64,000 nucleotides of DNA from Bryobacterales bacterium. Its GTDB lineage: Bacteria > Acidobacteriota > Terriglobia > Bryobacterales > Bryobacteraceae. Shown piece after piece: positions 20,319 through 29,046 of the stretch (position 1 is its first letter; each line of letters starts with the position of its first letter). Where the stretch lies: the NCBI GenBank assembly GCA_003167495.1, contig PMSX01000140.1, positions 1 to 64,000 of the forward strand, read 5' to 3'. A model generated the notes under the pieces. That model saw only the letters and a list, made by a program, of their open reading frames with translations, ran no database searches and was not told where the DNA came from. Both the position numbers and the translations under genes were made by a program.

Positions 20319-22115
20319 ATGGCGACAATTGTAGAAACGAAAGTGAAAGTGGCTAAGGGTGGCAGCTTCCTGATTGAAGCAACGCAGCCGGACGAGGTGT
20401 TCACGCCTGAGGATTTCACCCAGGAACAAATCAGTACGGCGAAAACGGCTACGGAATTCGCAACGAACGAAGTGTTACCCGCCGCCGCCGATATTGAAGA
20501 GAAGAATTTCAAGGTCACCAAAGCCCTGATACGCAAGGCTGGCGAATTGGGTTTGCTGGCGGTGGATATTCCCGAAGCGTACGGTGGTTTGGAACTCGAT
20601 AAAGTGACGTCCGCCCTGGTCGCGGAATCGCTTAGCAAGAACGCGAGCTTCTCTGTAGCGTTCTCCGCTCATTCCGGCATTGGCACGCTGCCGCTGGTTT
20701 GGTATGGCACCGACGAGCAAAAGAAAAAATATCTCCCAAAGCTTGCTACGGGTGAATGGGTCGCGGCTTATGCGCTTTCGGAGGCGACCTCCGGTTCCGA
20801 TGCCATGAACATTCGCACAAAAGCCACGCTCTCCACAGATGGCAAAGAGTACATTCTGAACGGCGAGAAAATGTGGATCAGCAATTGTGGCTTCGCCGAT
20901 CTCTATACCGTGTTTGCCAAAATCGACGGCGACAAGTTTTCCGCGTTTTTGATTGAGCGCAGTACACCGGGCCTCACTGTGGGAAAGGAAGAGCACAAGC
21001 TCGGTATTCGCGGCTCCTCTACCTGTCCTCTTATTTTCAACGATTGCCGCGTACCAGTCGAAAACTTACTCGGCGAAATTGGCAAAGGGCACCATATCGC
21101 TTTCAACATCTTGAACATTGGCCGATTCAAGCTGGGTGCCGCTGCGGTAGGTGGTGCTCGCACTTCCTTCCACCACGGCTTGCGGTATGCCAAAGAGCGC
21201 AAAGCTTTTGGTAAACCTATCTCCGAGTTCGGTCTCATTCAGGAAAAGCTGGCTGATTGCGCCACCGGTATCTACGTTGGCGAGTCTCTCAGCTATCGAA
21301 CCATCGGAATGATTGACGCCTCTTTGGCAGGCGTCGACCATCATGCTCCAGGCGCTTCCCGCGAAATCCAAAAGCGGATCGAAGAGTACGCCGTCGAATG
21401 CTCCATCCTCAAAGTGTGGGGATCGGAGATGCTCGACATGGTGGTAGATCACGTTGTTCAAATCTACGGCGGATTTGGTTATGTGGAAGAATATCCCGCG
21501 ACGCCCGCGTATCGCGATGCGCGTATCAACCGCATCTTTGAAGGCACAAACGAAATTAACCGGCTCATCATCACGGGTTGGTTGATGAAACGCGCGGTTG
21601 CAGGACAACTGCCGCTCCTTCCTGCCATCAAGCGCATCATGGAGGAAGTGATGGAAGGCCCTACGCCTAGCGAAGATGTGGAAGGTCCATTGGGCGCCGA
21701 ACGCAAGATGTTAGAAAGCGCTAAGAAGTTGAGCCTGTTTGCCGCTGGTTCTGCTTCTCAAAAACATATGACCGATTTGCCAGACCAACAGGAAATCATG
21801 GGAGCACTGGCAGATACCATCATTGAAGTGTTTGCCCTTGAGTCGTGCCTACTGCGAGCTGAGAAGTTGGTTTCGCGCAACGGTGAAGCCAGTGCAAAGA
21901 ACGCTATCGCCATGACGAAGTATTATGCAGCAAAGGCCATGCAGGTTGTGGAAGTGTCCGCGCGAAAGGTCATCGCAGCCGTCGCGGAGGGCGATATGCT
22001 CCGCACACAAGTTGCCATACTCCGCCGTTTAGGGAAATACGAACCAGTGAATACTGTCACGCTCAGCAGACAGATAGCTAAACAGGTTTTGGCTGCTGGG
22101 CGTTACACGATCTAG
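20319..22115 (+). CDS. fadE: Acyl-CoA dehydrogenase
   Basis: YALSEATSGSDA, RKAFGKPISEFGLIQEKLA, IYGGFGYVEEYPATPAYRDARINRIFEGTNEINR. Confidence 0.95.
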   Translation: MATIVETKVKVAKGGSFLIEATQPDEVFTPEDFTQEQISTAKTATEFATNEVLPAAADIEEKNFKVTKALIRKAGELGLLAVDIPEAYGGLELDKVTSALVAESLSKNASFSVAFSAHSGIGTLPLVWYGTDEQKKKYLPKLATGEWVAAYALSEATSGSDAMNIRTKATLSTDGKEYILNGEKMWISNCGFADLYTVFAKIDGDKFSAFLIERSTPGLTVGKEEHKLGIRGSSTCPLIFNDCRVPVENLLGEIGKGHHIAFNILNIGRFKLGAAAVGGARTSFHHGLRYAKERKAFGKPISEFGLIQEKLADCATGIYVGESLSYRTIGMIDASLAGVDHHAPGASREIQKRIEEYAVECSILKVWGSEMLDMVVDHVVQIYGGFGYVEEYPATPAYRDARINRIFEGTNEINRLIITGWLMKRAVAGQLPLLPAIKRIMEEVMEGPTPSEDVEGPLGAERKMLESAKKLSLFAAGSASQKHMTDLPDQQEIMGALADTIIEVFALESCLLRAEKLVSRNGEASAKNAIAMTKYYAAKAMQVVEVSARKVIAAVAEGDMLRTQVAILRRLGKYEPVNTVTLSRQIAKQVLAAGRYTI

Positions 22116-22122
22116 AACAAAT

Positions 22123-22167
22123 GCATACGGGCCGGTTGACGAACATCACCCGGCCCGTATGCCTTTT
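22123..22167 (+). terminator. Rho-independent terminator after fadE
   Basis: Perfect 13-bp stem gcatacgggccgg / ccggcccgtatgc followed by cttttac. Confidence 0.9.
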
Positions 22168-22181
22168 ACCGCTCAATTGTT

Positions 22182-22415
22182 TTAGTAGGTTGTATGGGCT
22201 TTCGTGCTCACGGGTTCAGACTGTGTCTTGTAAAATTCGTCAAGCTGCTTTTGTGCTTCTTCCTTCTTTATGCCGTAGCGCTCTTGGATTCGGCCAAGGA
22301 GTTGGTCCCGTTTCCCGGCGATCTGAGTCAGATCGTCGTCTGTGAGTTTTCCCCACTTCTCTTTTACCTTCCCGGAAAATTGTTTCCAGTTGCCTTCAAT
22401 CTGATCTGAGTTCAT
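22182..22415 (-). CDS. CsbD family stress-response protein
   Basis: MNSDQIEGNWKQFSGKVKEKWGKLTDDDLTQIAGKRDQLLGRIQERYG. Confidence 0.93.
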   Translation of the reverse strand: MNSDQIEGNWKQFSGKVKEKWGKLTDDDLTQIAGKRDQLLGRIQERYGIKKEEAQKQLDEFYKTQSEPVSTKAHTTY

Positions 22416-22544
22416 TCTTGAACCTCCGCCCAATCTAGTGCACGCGAAGAGCCACTAAGTTCTCCACCTGAATTCAACACTTTCCGTTTGGCCTGCACTC
22501 GTTAACGCTGTCAAAATCTCCGTCTCGGCACATTTTGTAATAGA

Positions 22545-22596
22545 TAAAAAATGGGGCCACGCAAATCAGGGAGACTGGCTTACTTCGAATGGCCCC
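22545..22596 (-). terminator. Putative terminator downstream of the lmo0937-like ORF
   Basis: On the minus strand GGGGCCA ... TGGCCCC (7-bp perfect stem, ~30-nt loop) followed by ATTTTTTA. Confidence 0.5.
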
Positions 22597-22630
22597 GGAG
22601 GTAAAATGCTTGCCTGTGCGGACGAGATGG

Positions 22631-22780
22631 TTAGACGGGCTGGCGACCTTGGATGACGCGGACCAGTATCACTACTATCGCGATCACAAGAAGAATGTGT
22701 ATCAATCCACCCATCGTGTAGGAGCTCACCAAGCCGAGGAGCCACAGGACCACCAAGATCACTGCAATCGTTTCCAACAT
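22631..22780 (-). CDS. lmo0937-type small membrane protein (49 aa)
   Basis: Manual translation MLETIAVILVVLWLLGLVSSYTMGGLIHILLVIAIVVILVRVIQGRQPV; absent from the provided track. Confidence 0.85.
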   Translation of the reverse strand: MLETIAVILVVLWLLGLVSSYTMGGLIHILLVIAIVVILVRVIQGRQPV

Positions 22781-22877
22781 TTCGGATTTAATCCTTTCTG
22801 GGGGATTTGCTCGAAGCGCATATCCGTAGCCTTTTAGTGCAGGTTTGCGACCATATAGATGGTGACTGGAATGCAGA

Positions 22878-24479
22878 TTGTGTTCGCGCCCTATGTCTAA
22901 GACTGCGAGACGCTTATGGATTGGCGCTTTTGTTGCAGCAGCCGGAATCGCGGTATTACTTTTTGTAACAGCGCGAGTTTTTGCCCGAAGGTTTGAGCCC
23001 GAAGTGCGCAGCCGCGTGATTCGCTATCTCGAGCAGCGGTTCGATAGCCGTATCACTCTGGCAAATCTACAGGTACGTATTCCGAATGTGTCGCCCGTGG
23101 GGTTACTGTTGCGCGGTGGCCGTGGAACCCTTGCACATGTGGAGGGTAGAAATCTTTCGGTCCGTTACCAAGGGCGTGAGGATGTTCCTCCCCTTTTCGC
23201 GGTCGATTCGTTTGCTTTTGATCTGGATTTGGGCATGCTCCGGCTGCCGCAGCCTCGAGTGCCTCAGGTGACGTTGCAAGGCATGACCATCACACTGCCT
23301 CCTAAGAGTGAAGGGCATGCGTCGGACGATCAGAAGGGAAAGTCCTCAACGAGTAATGTGGTGATCGATCATATCGATATCTCCCATGCTCGTTTGATTG
23401 TTCTGCCGAAACGCGCGGACGCCAAGCCACTTGATTTCGCGATCGAGTCGATTCATCTCACTTCCGGTGGGATGGGAGAACAGCTCGGCTACGAGGCCAG
23501 ACTCACGAATCCGTTGCCACCCGGTCAGATTCGATCGCAAGGTAAGTTCGGTCCATGGGATAGCGCTAGTCCGGGGGATACTAAACTCGAAGGAGATTAC
23601 GATTTCTCAAACGCCGATCTGAGCGTGTTCAAGGGCATTGCCGGGATTCTGCATTCCAGCGGGCACTTTGTGGGTACGCTATCGGCCGTGCGTGCGCGCG
23701 GCGAAGCCACGGTGCCTGATTTTCGTCTGACGAGCAGTGGGAATCGCGTTCCGCTCGAAACTCAGTATGACGTGATCGTCGATGGAACAAATGGCAACAC
23801 GATATTGCAGCCGGTGCATGCGCGTCTGAAAAATACCGCGTTTCAAACAAGTGGTGGAATCATCAAACGCGAATTGAACGGCGGTCGGGCCATCAATCTA
23901 GATGTGGTGATGCCGAACGGTCATATCGAGGATTTGCTGCTCTTGGCCGTGAAAGGAACACCCTTGATGTCGGGGTTGATTCGCATGCAATCGAAGATAT
24001 CAATTCCCTCGCTAGGTCGCAGCGTAAATGAAAAGCTTTTCCTGGCTGGCACGTTCGACATCGCGCACGGGGAGTTTCTGCGAAGTGCAGTCCAGGATAA
24101 GGTGGATGAACTGAGCCGGCGCGGACAGGGGAAACCGGGTGATCAGAATGTCGACGACGTCTTCTCTCGCATGTCAGGAACTTTCCGCCTTGCGGATCAG
24201 GTGATAACATTTTCCCATCTGAGTTTTGCGGTTCCCGGCGCGGAGGTGGGCATGCACGGTGACTACCACATGGTGGAAGATACTCTCGATTTCCACGGAG
24301 ACCTGAGGCTGGAAGCGAAAATTTCTCAAACCATCGCGGGGTGGAAACACTGGCTCGCGAAACCACTCGATCCGTTCTTTGCGAAAAATGGAGCGGGAAC
24401 GTTTCTGAGATTCCAAGTCGTTGGAACGACCAAGAAACCAGAGTTCGGCCTAGACCTCCACAAAAAGGGAGATGAGTAA
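22878..24479 (+). CDS. AsmA-like inner membrane/periplasmic protein
   Basis: Single N-terminal TM then FEPEVRSRVIRYLEQRFDSRITLANLQVRIP; C-terminal AsmA-like GTFRLADQVITFSHLSFAVPGAEVGMHGDY. Confidence 0.7.
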   Translation: MCSRPMSKTARRLWIGAFVAAAGIAVLLFVTARVFARRFEPEVRSRVIRYLEQRFDSRITLANLQVRIPNVSPVGLLLRGGRGTLAHVEGRNLSVRYQGREDVPPLFAVDSFAFDLDLGMLRLPQPRVPQVTLQGMTITLPPKSEGHASDDQKGKSSTSNVVIDHIDISHARLIVLPKRADAKPLDFAIESIHLTSGGMGEQLGYEARLTNPLPPGQIRSQGKFGPWDSASPGDTKLEGDYDFSNADLSVFKGIAGILHSSGHFVGTLSAVRARGEATVPDFRLTSSGNRVPLETQYDVIVDGTNGNTILQPVHARLKNTAFQTSGGIIKRELNGGRAINLDVVMPNGHIEDLLLLAVKGTPLMSGLIRMQSKISIPSLGRSVNEKLFLAGTFDIAHGEFLRSAVQDKVDELSRRGQGKPGDQNVDDVFSRMSGTFRLADQVITFSHLSFAVPGAEVGMHGDYHMVEDTLDFHGDLRLEAKISQTIAGWKHWLAKPLDPFFAKNGAGTFLRFQVVGTTKKPEFGLDLHKKGDE

Positions 24480-25862
24480 CTACTGCGCGGTCTGAGCGGG
24501 CGCTTCTTCAGCTTCAAGACTGTACTGTTTCAGCTTGACATGAAGAGTTTTCGCGCTGATGCCAAGAATGCTGGCGGCGCGGGTTTTGTTATTGCCCGTG
24601 TGAAGCAAAGTCGCTCGGATAAGGGCCTGTTCCGCTTCGTCAATGGTCAGTCCCACATGGATGTCCAAGTCCGATTGCGCGGTAGGCTTGAGAACGGGTC
24701 GTTGCGGAGTGGTCAGGTGCTCTTCAGCGATAACGCCCTCACCCGCCAGAATCACTGCGCGCTCGAGCACGTTTCTGAACTCGCGAATATTGCCTTCCCA
24801 ACCACGCGATTTCAATTGCGCCAGAGCGGCACGATCGATATCCACTACCTTGGTGCCGTGTTTGGCATTGAGGCGCTCTATCAGTGCAGCCGCCAAAACG
24901 GGCAAGTCGCTGACGCGCTCACGCAAGGGCGGTAGTTCTATATGAAAAACCCCGAGACGATAAAAAAGGTCTTCCCGAAGTTTGCCCTCTGCAATCGCAT
25001 TCTTAGGATTTCGATTGGTCGCGGACAAAATACGCACATCCGCCTTCAATTCGTGCTTGCCGCCAATTCGGCGGTATCGAAAATCTTCCAACACGCGAAG
25101 CAGTTTTGCTTGCATGGACACCGGCATTTCGGCTATTTCGTCGAGAAATAACGTGCCGCATTCGGCCATTTCGATGCAGCCGGCTCGCCTCTCAACCGCG
25201 CCCGTGAACGAACCCTTCTCATGCCCGAATAATTCGCTCTCAATGAGTGTCTCGGGGAGGGCAGCGCAATTGACGGCGACAAATGGATAACCACTTCGCT
25301 TGCTAAGCGCGTGAACGGCCCGCGCCACCAGTTCCTTACCTGTACCGCTCTCGCCGGTGATCAAAACAGGCGCCGTGGTGGGAGCCACCTGCCGAATCAT
25401 GCCGAAAATATTGCGTATGCTCTCCGATTGACCTACCATCTCACCCAGCGCACCGTGTAAAGTGAGTTCGCGGCGGAGTTCGTGAACCTCACTCTGTAAC
25501 CGGCCGTGCGCCGCTGCGCGATCAACCAACAACCGCAACGACTGCGCGTCGACGGGTTTCTCAAGAAACCAGAAGACGCCCAATTCGTGCACGGTTGCCA
25601 CGGCTAAATCTATGCTGCCGTAAGCCGTAAGCACCAGGGTCGGCGGCAGAGTACCTTCGGCCTTTAATTTATGAATGAGTTCAAGCCCATCCATCTGCGG
25701 CATTCGAAGATCGGTGATCATCACGGAGATGGATTCAGTGCTCAATATTTCAAGAGCCTGAACGCCGTTTTCCGCCTCGGTGACTTCGAAACCCAAGCCA
25801 GCCGCCAGCATCCTTACATGCTGTCGTTCGGCCGAGTCATCGTCAATAACGAGCAGACGCAT
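24480..25862 (-). CDS. Sigma-54-dependent Fis family response regulator (NtrC type)
   Basis: Receiver domain (DDDSAERQ, ITDLRMPQMDG), GESGTGKELVARA, ELFGHEKGSFTGA, C-terminal Fis HTH. Confidence 0.95.
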   Translation of the reverse strand: MRLLVIDDDSAERQHVRMLAAGLGFEVTEAENGVQALEILSTESISVMITDLRMPQMDGLELIHKLKAEGTLPPTLVLTAYGSIDLAVATVHELGVFWFLEKPVDAQSLRLLVDRAAAHGRLQSEVHELRRELTLHGALGEMVGQSESIRNIFGMIRQVAPTTAPVLITGESGTGKELVARAVHALSKRSGYPFVAVNCAALPETLIESELFGHEKGSFTGAVERRAGCIEMAECGTLFLDEIAEMPVSMQAKLLRVLEDFRYRRIGGKHELKADVRILSATNRNPKNAIAEGKLREDLFYRLGVFHIELPPLRERVSDLPVLAAALIERLNAKHGTKVVDIDRAALAQLKSRGWEGNIREFRNVLERAVILAGEGVIAEEHLTTPQRPVLKPTAQSDLDIHVGLTIDEAEQALIRATLLHTGNNKTRAASILGISAKTLHVKLKQYSLEAEEAPAQTAQ

Positions 25863-25906
25863 TCAATGTGAGGAAATGTCATTGTCTCACAAAGTCTGCG
25901 CAGACC

Positions 25907-26275
25907 TCACGCCGCTTCCGGGAAAATATCTGCTTCGTTGACTTCGCGGTCTCTTAGTTCTTGGCAGCGCACACAGCACCGCGCCCATGGAATCGCCTTT
26001 AGGCGTGCGGGCGCGATTCTTTCCTCGCAATCCTCACAACGGCCGTAGCCGCCGTTTTCTATCAAATCGAACGCCCGGCGCAAGTCGTCGCGCAATTGAG
26101 CGTCGCGATTCAGCAATCCCACGAGCAGGTCCCGCTCTACCGAGGCTTGAATCTGATCGAACGGATCAGCCGCATTTTCTATCTTTAACGGGCCCTGATC
26201 GCGATGTCGCGACAGAACTTCTTCCATCTTGGCTCTTAGCTGCCGTTCTTCCGTTTGGTACGCCATCTGTTTCAT
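25907..26275 (-). CDS. DksA/TraR-type C4 zinc finger protein
   Basis: GGYGRCEDCEERIAPARLKAIPWARCCVRCQE; start at MKQMAYQTEERQ. Confidence 0.88.
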   Translation of the reverse strand: MKQMAYQTEERQLRAKMEEVLSRHRDQGPLKIENAADPFDQIQASVERDLLVGLLNRDAQLRDDLRRAFDLIENGGYGRCEDCEERIAPARLKAIPWARCCVRCQELRDREVNEADIFPEAA

Positions 26276-26509
26276 TGCCGTTGCCTGCCCTTTCCTGGAG
26301 GAGAATTTAAGAAATTCATGGATCTTCAAGCAATTCATGGGCCGAATTCCAAATGCCTCTGTCTCCGCAGGGTTTAGTGGAGATTTGCCACACTGGGCCG
26401 ACGCTCTGTCGACATTAAAGGCTTTACGGATCGTCACGAAGTGTGAAGAATTTAACCAGCAATGAAATACACTATGGCCTTGTACCCAGCGGATTGGTAT
26501 TTTAGGACA

Positions 26510-26929
26510 ATGGTCGTTACTAAGCAGAAGTTTCTTCTGATAGACGATAGCAAGGAGGATCGATTCCTGGTTAAAGAGGCATTGGCGGCCTGCGGGTTCG
26601 ATTGTGAAGTGGAAGAGTCGTGCGATGGCGAAGAGGCTGAACTCCGTCTCGCCAAATGCCTGAGCGACAATACTCTGCCCCACTTCGTCATCCTCGACTT
26701 AGTTCTACCGAAGCGTTCCGGCATCGAGGTATTGGAGAAGTTGTCTGTGTACGGCCTGGCTCAACGCACAAGAATCATTGTGCTTTCGTCTATATTGTCG
26801 GAGGCGGAAAGTAAGCGACTACGAAAATTGGGAGTTTGGCAGGTTTTTGAGAAGCCAGTCGACTTGGACGAGTTCTTAGCGCTGGGAAGAAAAGTGAAAG
26901 ATCTCAGTTTGGCGGAAACGGGCACCTAA
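26510..26929 (+). CDS. Single-domain response regulator
   Basis: KFLLIDDSKEDRFLVKEAL, VILDLVLPKRSGIEVLE, VFEKPVDLDEF. Confidence 0.92.
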   Translation: MVVTKQKFLLIDDSKEDRFLVKEALAACGFDCEVEESCDGEEAELRLAKCLSDNTLPHFVILDLVLPKRSGIEVLEKLSVYGLAQRTRIIVLSSILSEAESKRLRKLGVWQVFEKPVDLDEFLALGRKVKDLSLAETGT

Positions 26930-27612
26930 ACCGGCAAAGTAAACCAGAACGTCGATCCGCTGTTCAACTTCGACTCGGCCCAAAGCTTTCCGCCGACTGC
27001 CTCAACGGTCCGCTGACTGATGGCTAGTCCCATTCCGCAACCTCCATAAAGATCCTGAGGATGGAGACGCTCAAGTGGAAGCATAATTCGCTCGCAATAT
27101 TGAGGATCGAAGCCAATACCCGTATCTCTAATGCCGAACATGTGCGTGCCGGAGGATCGTTCCACCAGGATGGTAATCTTCACCGGGCCTTCCCGAAATT
27201 TAAGCGCGTTATCGAGTAACTCACGGAGCACGCCTTCAATGGAATAGGGCACCTGAATGCCACAGCATCGGATAGGATCCGAATAGATCTCTGCGCCTTT
27301 GTTCCGATCAACCAATCGTCGCAAAGCCGAGTCGAACATCACGCAGATGTCGCCACAGGGCTGATCCTCGCTGCTTGAGGCCGCCACCGCATACTGCGCC
27401 AATCGGCTCAACAAACTGTCCATGTCCCGCGATGCGGCGACGATCTCGTCCAGATGCGCGCGCAAAGCGGGAGCGAGCGGAGCGGTCAATTCCCGTTCAA
27501 TCATTTGTGCGCGCGCAGCCGATCTTCTGGCATGCCGCCTGATGTCATGAATGACCGCCATGAGGAGTTCCTCTTCGGTCCGGCGCGCACCGCTGGGGCT
27601 GGCATGACTCAT
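26926..27612 (-). CDS. Sensor histidine kinase (HisKA/HATPase, no obvious input domain)
   Basis: HDIRRHARRS H-box, LRELLDNALKF N-box, DTGIGF and GCGMGLAI G-boxes. Confidence 0.9.
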   Translation of the reverse strand: MSHASPSGARRTEEELLMAVIHDIRRHARRSAARAQMIERELTAPLAPALRAHLDEIVAASRDMDSLLSRLAQYAVAASSSEDQPCGDICVMFDSALRRLVDRNKGAEIYSDPIRCCGIQVPYSIEGVLRELLDNALKFREGPVKITILVERSSGTHMFGIRDTGIGFDPQYCERIMLPLERLHPQDLYGGCGMGLAISQRTVEAVGGKLWAESKLNSGSTFWFTLPV

Positions 27613-27782
27613 TCGTGAAGTCTCTCAAAAACTCCCGCACTTCGTTGGCCATTCTACTATTACAGGCCGAAAGCAGCTCCGGTTTTCCGTTCTTCTAGGA
27701 AGAAAGTAATAGTACGGGAAAAAAGGTAACAGTGAGACGCTGGCGCGAGCACTCAGAGTCCGCTCTCGATTCTTTGGGAAAC

Positions 27783-28076
27783 TCAGCCCGCCCTTTTCAA
27801 GCGCAGCTGTTCGATCGTCTCTTCCAATTCGCCGATCTGCTTACGCAGCGATAGGTTTTCGAGAACCACCGCTTCATAACTCTTGGTCGGAAAATAACTG
27901 TCGCAGGGGCACGCTGGCACATCGCAATACATGCGCGTGTATTCCGCGGGCGCATGAGCCGAGCAGAGATGACCACATCGGGAGCATGGTCGATCGTCTT
28001 TTGCCGCGGCTCTTTTGCCTTTGTCGGTAACTTCCTTTTCGACCGAGCGAGAGGCTGCGGCGGATGTGAAGCCCAT
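27783..28076 (-). CDS. Small Cys-rich hypothetical protein
   Basis: CSRCGHLCSAH...YCDVPACPCDSYF plus C-terminal coiled coil. Confidence 0.65.
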   Translation of the reverse strand: MGFTSAAASRSVEKEVTDKGKRAAAKDDRPCSRCGHLCSAHAPAEYTRMYCDVPACPCDSYFPTKSYEAVVLENLSLRKQIGELEETIEQLRLKRAG

Positions 28077-28078
28077 GA

Positions 28079-28867
28079 CTATATTCCCTCCTGAACTAGG
28101 TGGCTATTGGCGGGAGGAGTTCTCCTACCGTTGTCAAAAAAACCTATGTAACTTTCCACGATGACGGCTTCCTTCCTAGGTACGGTTACGGCGCGCGTCC
28201 GGATTACTAACGGCACGAACAACCCAAGCCCAAGCAGGGCGAGAGATGCCGACATTGGCTCCGGCGTTGGGTCGGGTAAGGAGAACGGCGTTAGGCTTCC
28301 GGAGTCGATGCTGAAGGAAATGGTGTCACTCCGCGTTGTGTTGTATATGTTGCCTATAGCTCCTGTCGGGACGGGGCCGAAAGGAAAAGCAAAAGCTTCC
28401 CCTCCGCATGTATACGCGCCAGGTGGATAGCCAGGGCAATGAAACGCATCTGTCGCGTAATCCGCCTGAAAGTTCTCAATAAAATTTTCTTGTGTTACGC
28501 CAAAGTCCACTTCCGCATAAGAGGGATAGGAGAAATAGCCAAAGCTAGCGAGATTGCTGCTGACAGTAAGCGAGCCGTATGCATCCTGAAATGTCATCGT
28601 GACTGGGAATTGAGCGTAACACTGAGGGCAATTTGTTGAATATGGGGCCGATGCAGGATCAAATGAGAGCGAACCGACGATTGGGTCGCCGGGGTTCGCA
28701 AGATACAACTCCGAGTTTGGCCCTGGGACTTCGTAAGTAGTGGCAGTTACGCTTCCTTGGAAGTATTCCGTAGTCATCGCAGCGTTCAAACATGTTGCCG
28801 AGGCAGCAAGCAGAATTAGAAAGGCACTCCTCGTTTCCACATTTTCATCATTGCCTTGTCGTGCCAT
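28079..28867 (-). CDS. PEP-CTERM-like exported protein with C-terminal extension
   Basis: Signal peptide; DPTPEPMSASLALLGLGLFVPLVIRTR near the C-terminus. Confidence 0.65.
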   Translation of the reverse strand: MARQGNDENVETRSAFLILLAASATCLNAAMTTEYFQGSVTATTYEVPGPNSELYLANPGDPIVGSLSFDPASAPYSTNCPQCYAQFPVTMTFQDAYGSLTVSSNLASFGYFSYPSYAEVDFGVTQENFIENFQADYATDAFHCPGYPPGAYTCGGEAFAFPFGPVPTGAIGNIYNTTRSDTISFSIDSGSLTPFSLPDPTPEPMSASLALLGLGLFVPLVIRTRAVTVPRKEAVIVESYIGFFDNGRRTPPANSHLVQEGI

Positions 28868-29046
28868 TCGTGAAAAGGACTAAGGCGTCCTGGAGCCTGA
28901 ATCCGTGGCTCCACTTGACTTCGTGGCAAACAATGCTCCGGGAATGATGGGAAAAGAGGCGCCGAAAACCTTATCATTAGAGATAAATTAAGCTTCCGTA
29001 TCACAATGGAACTTAGGCCTAATTTAAAGTTTAGGGAGTTTCGCTC

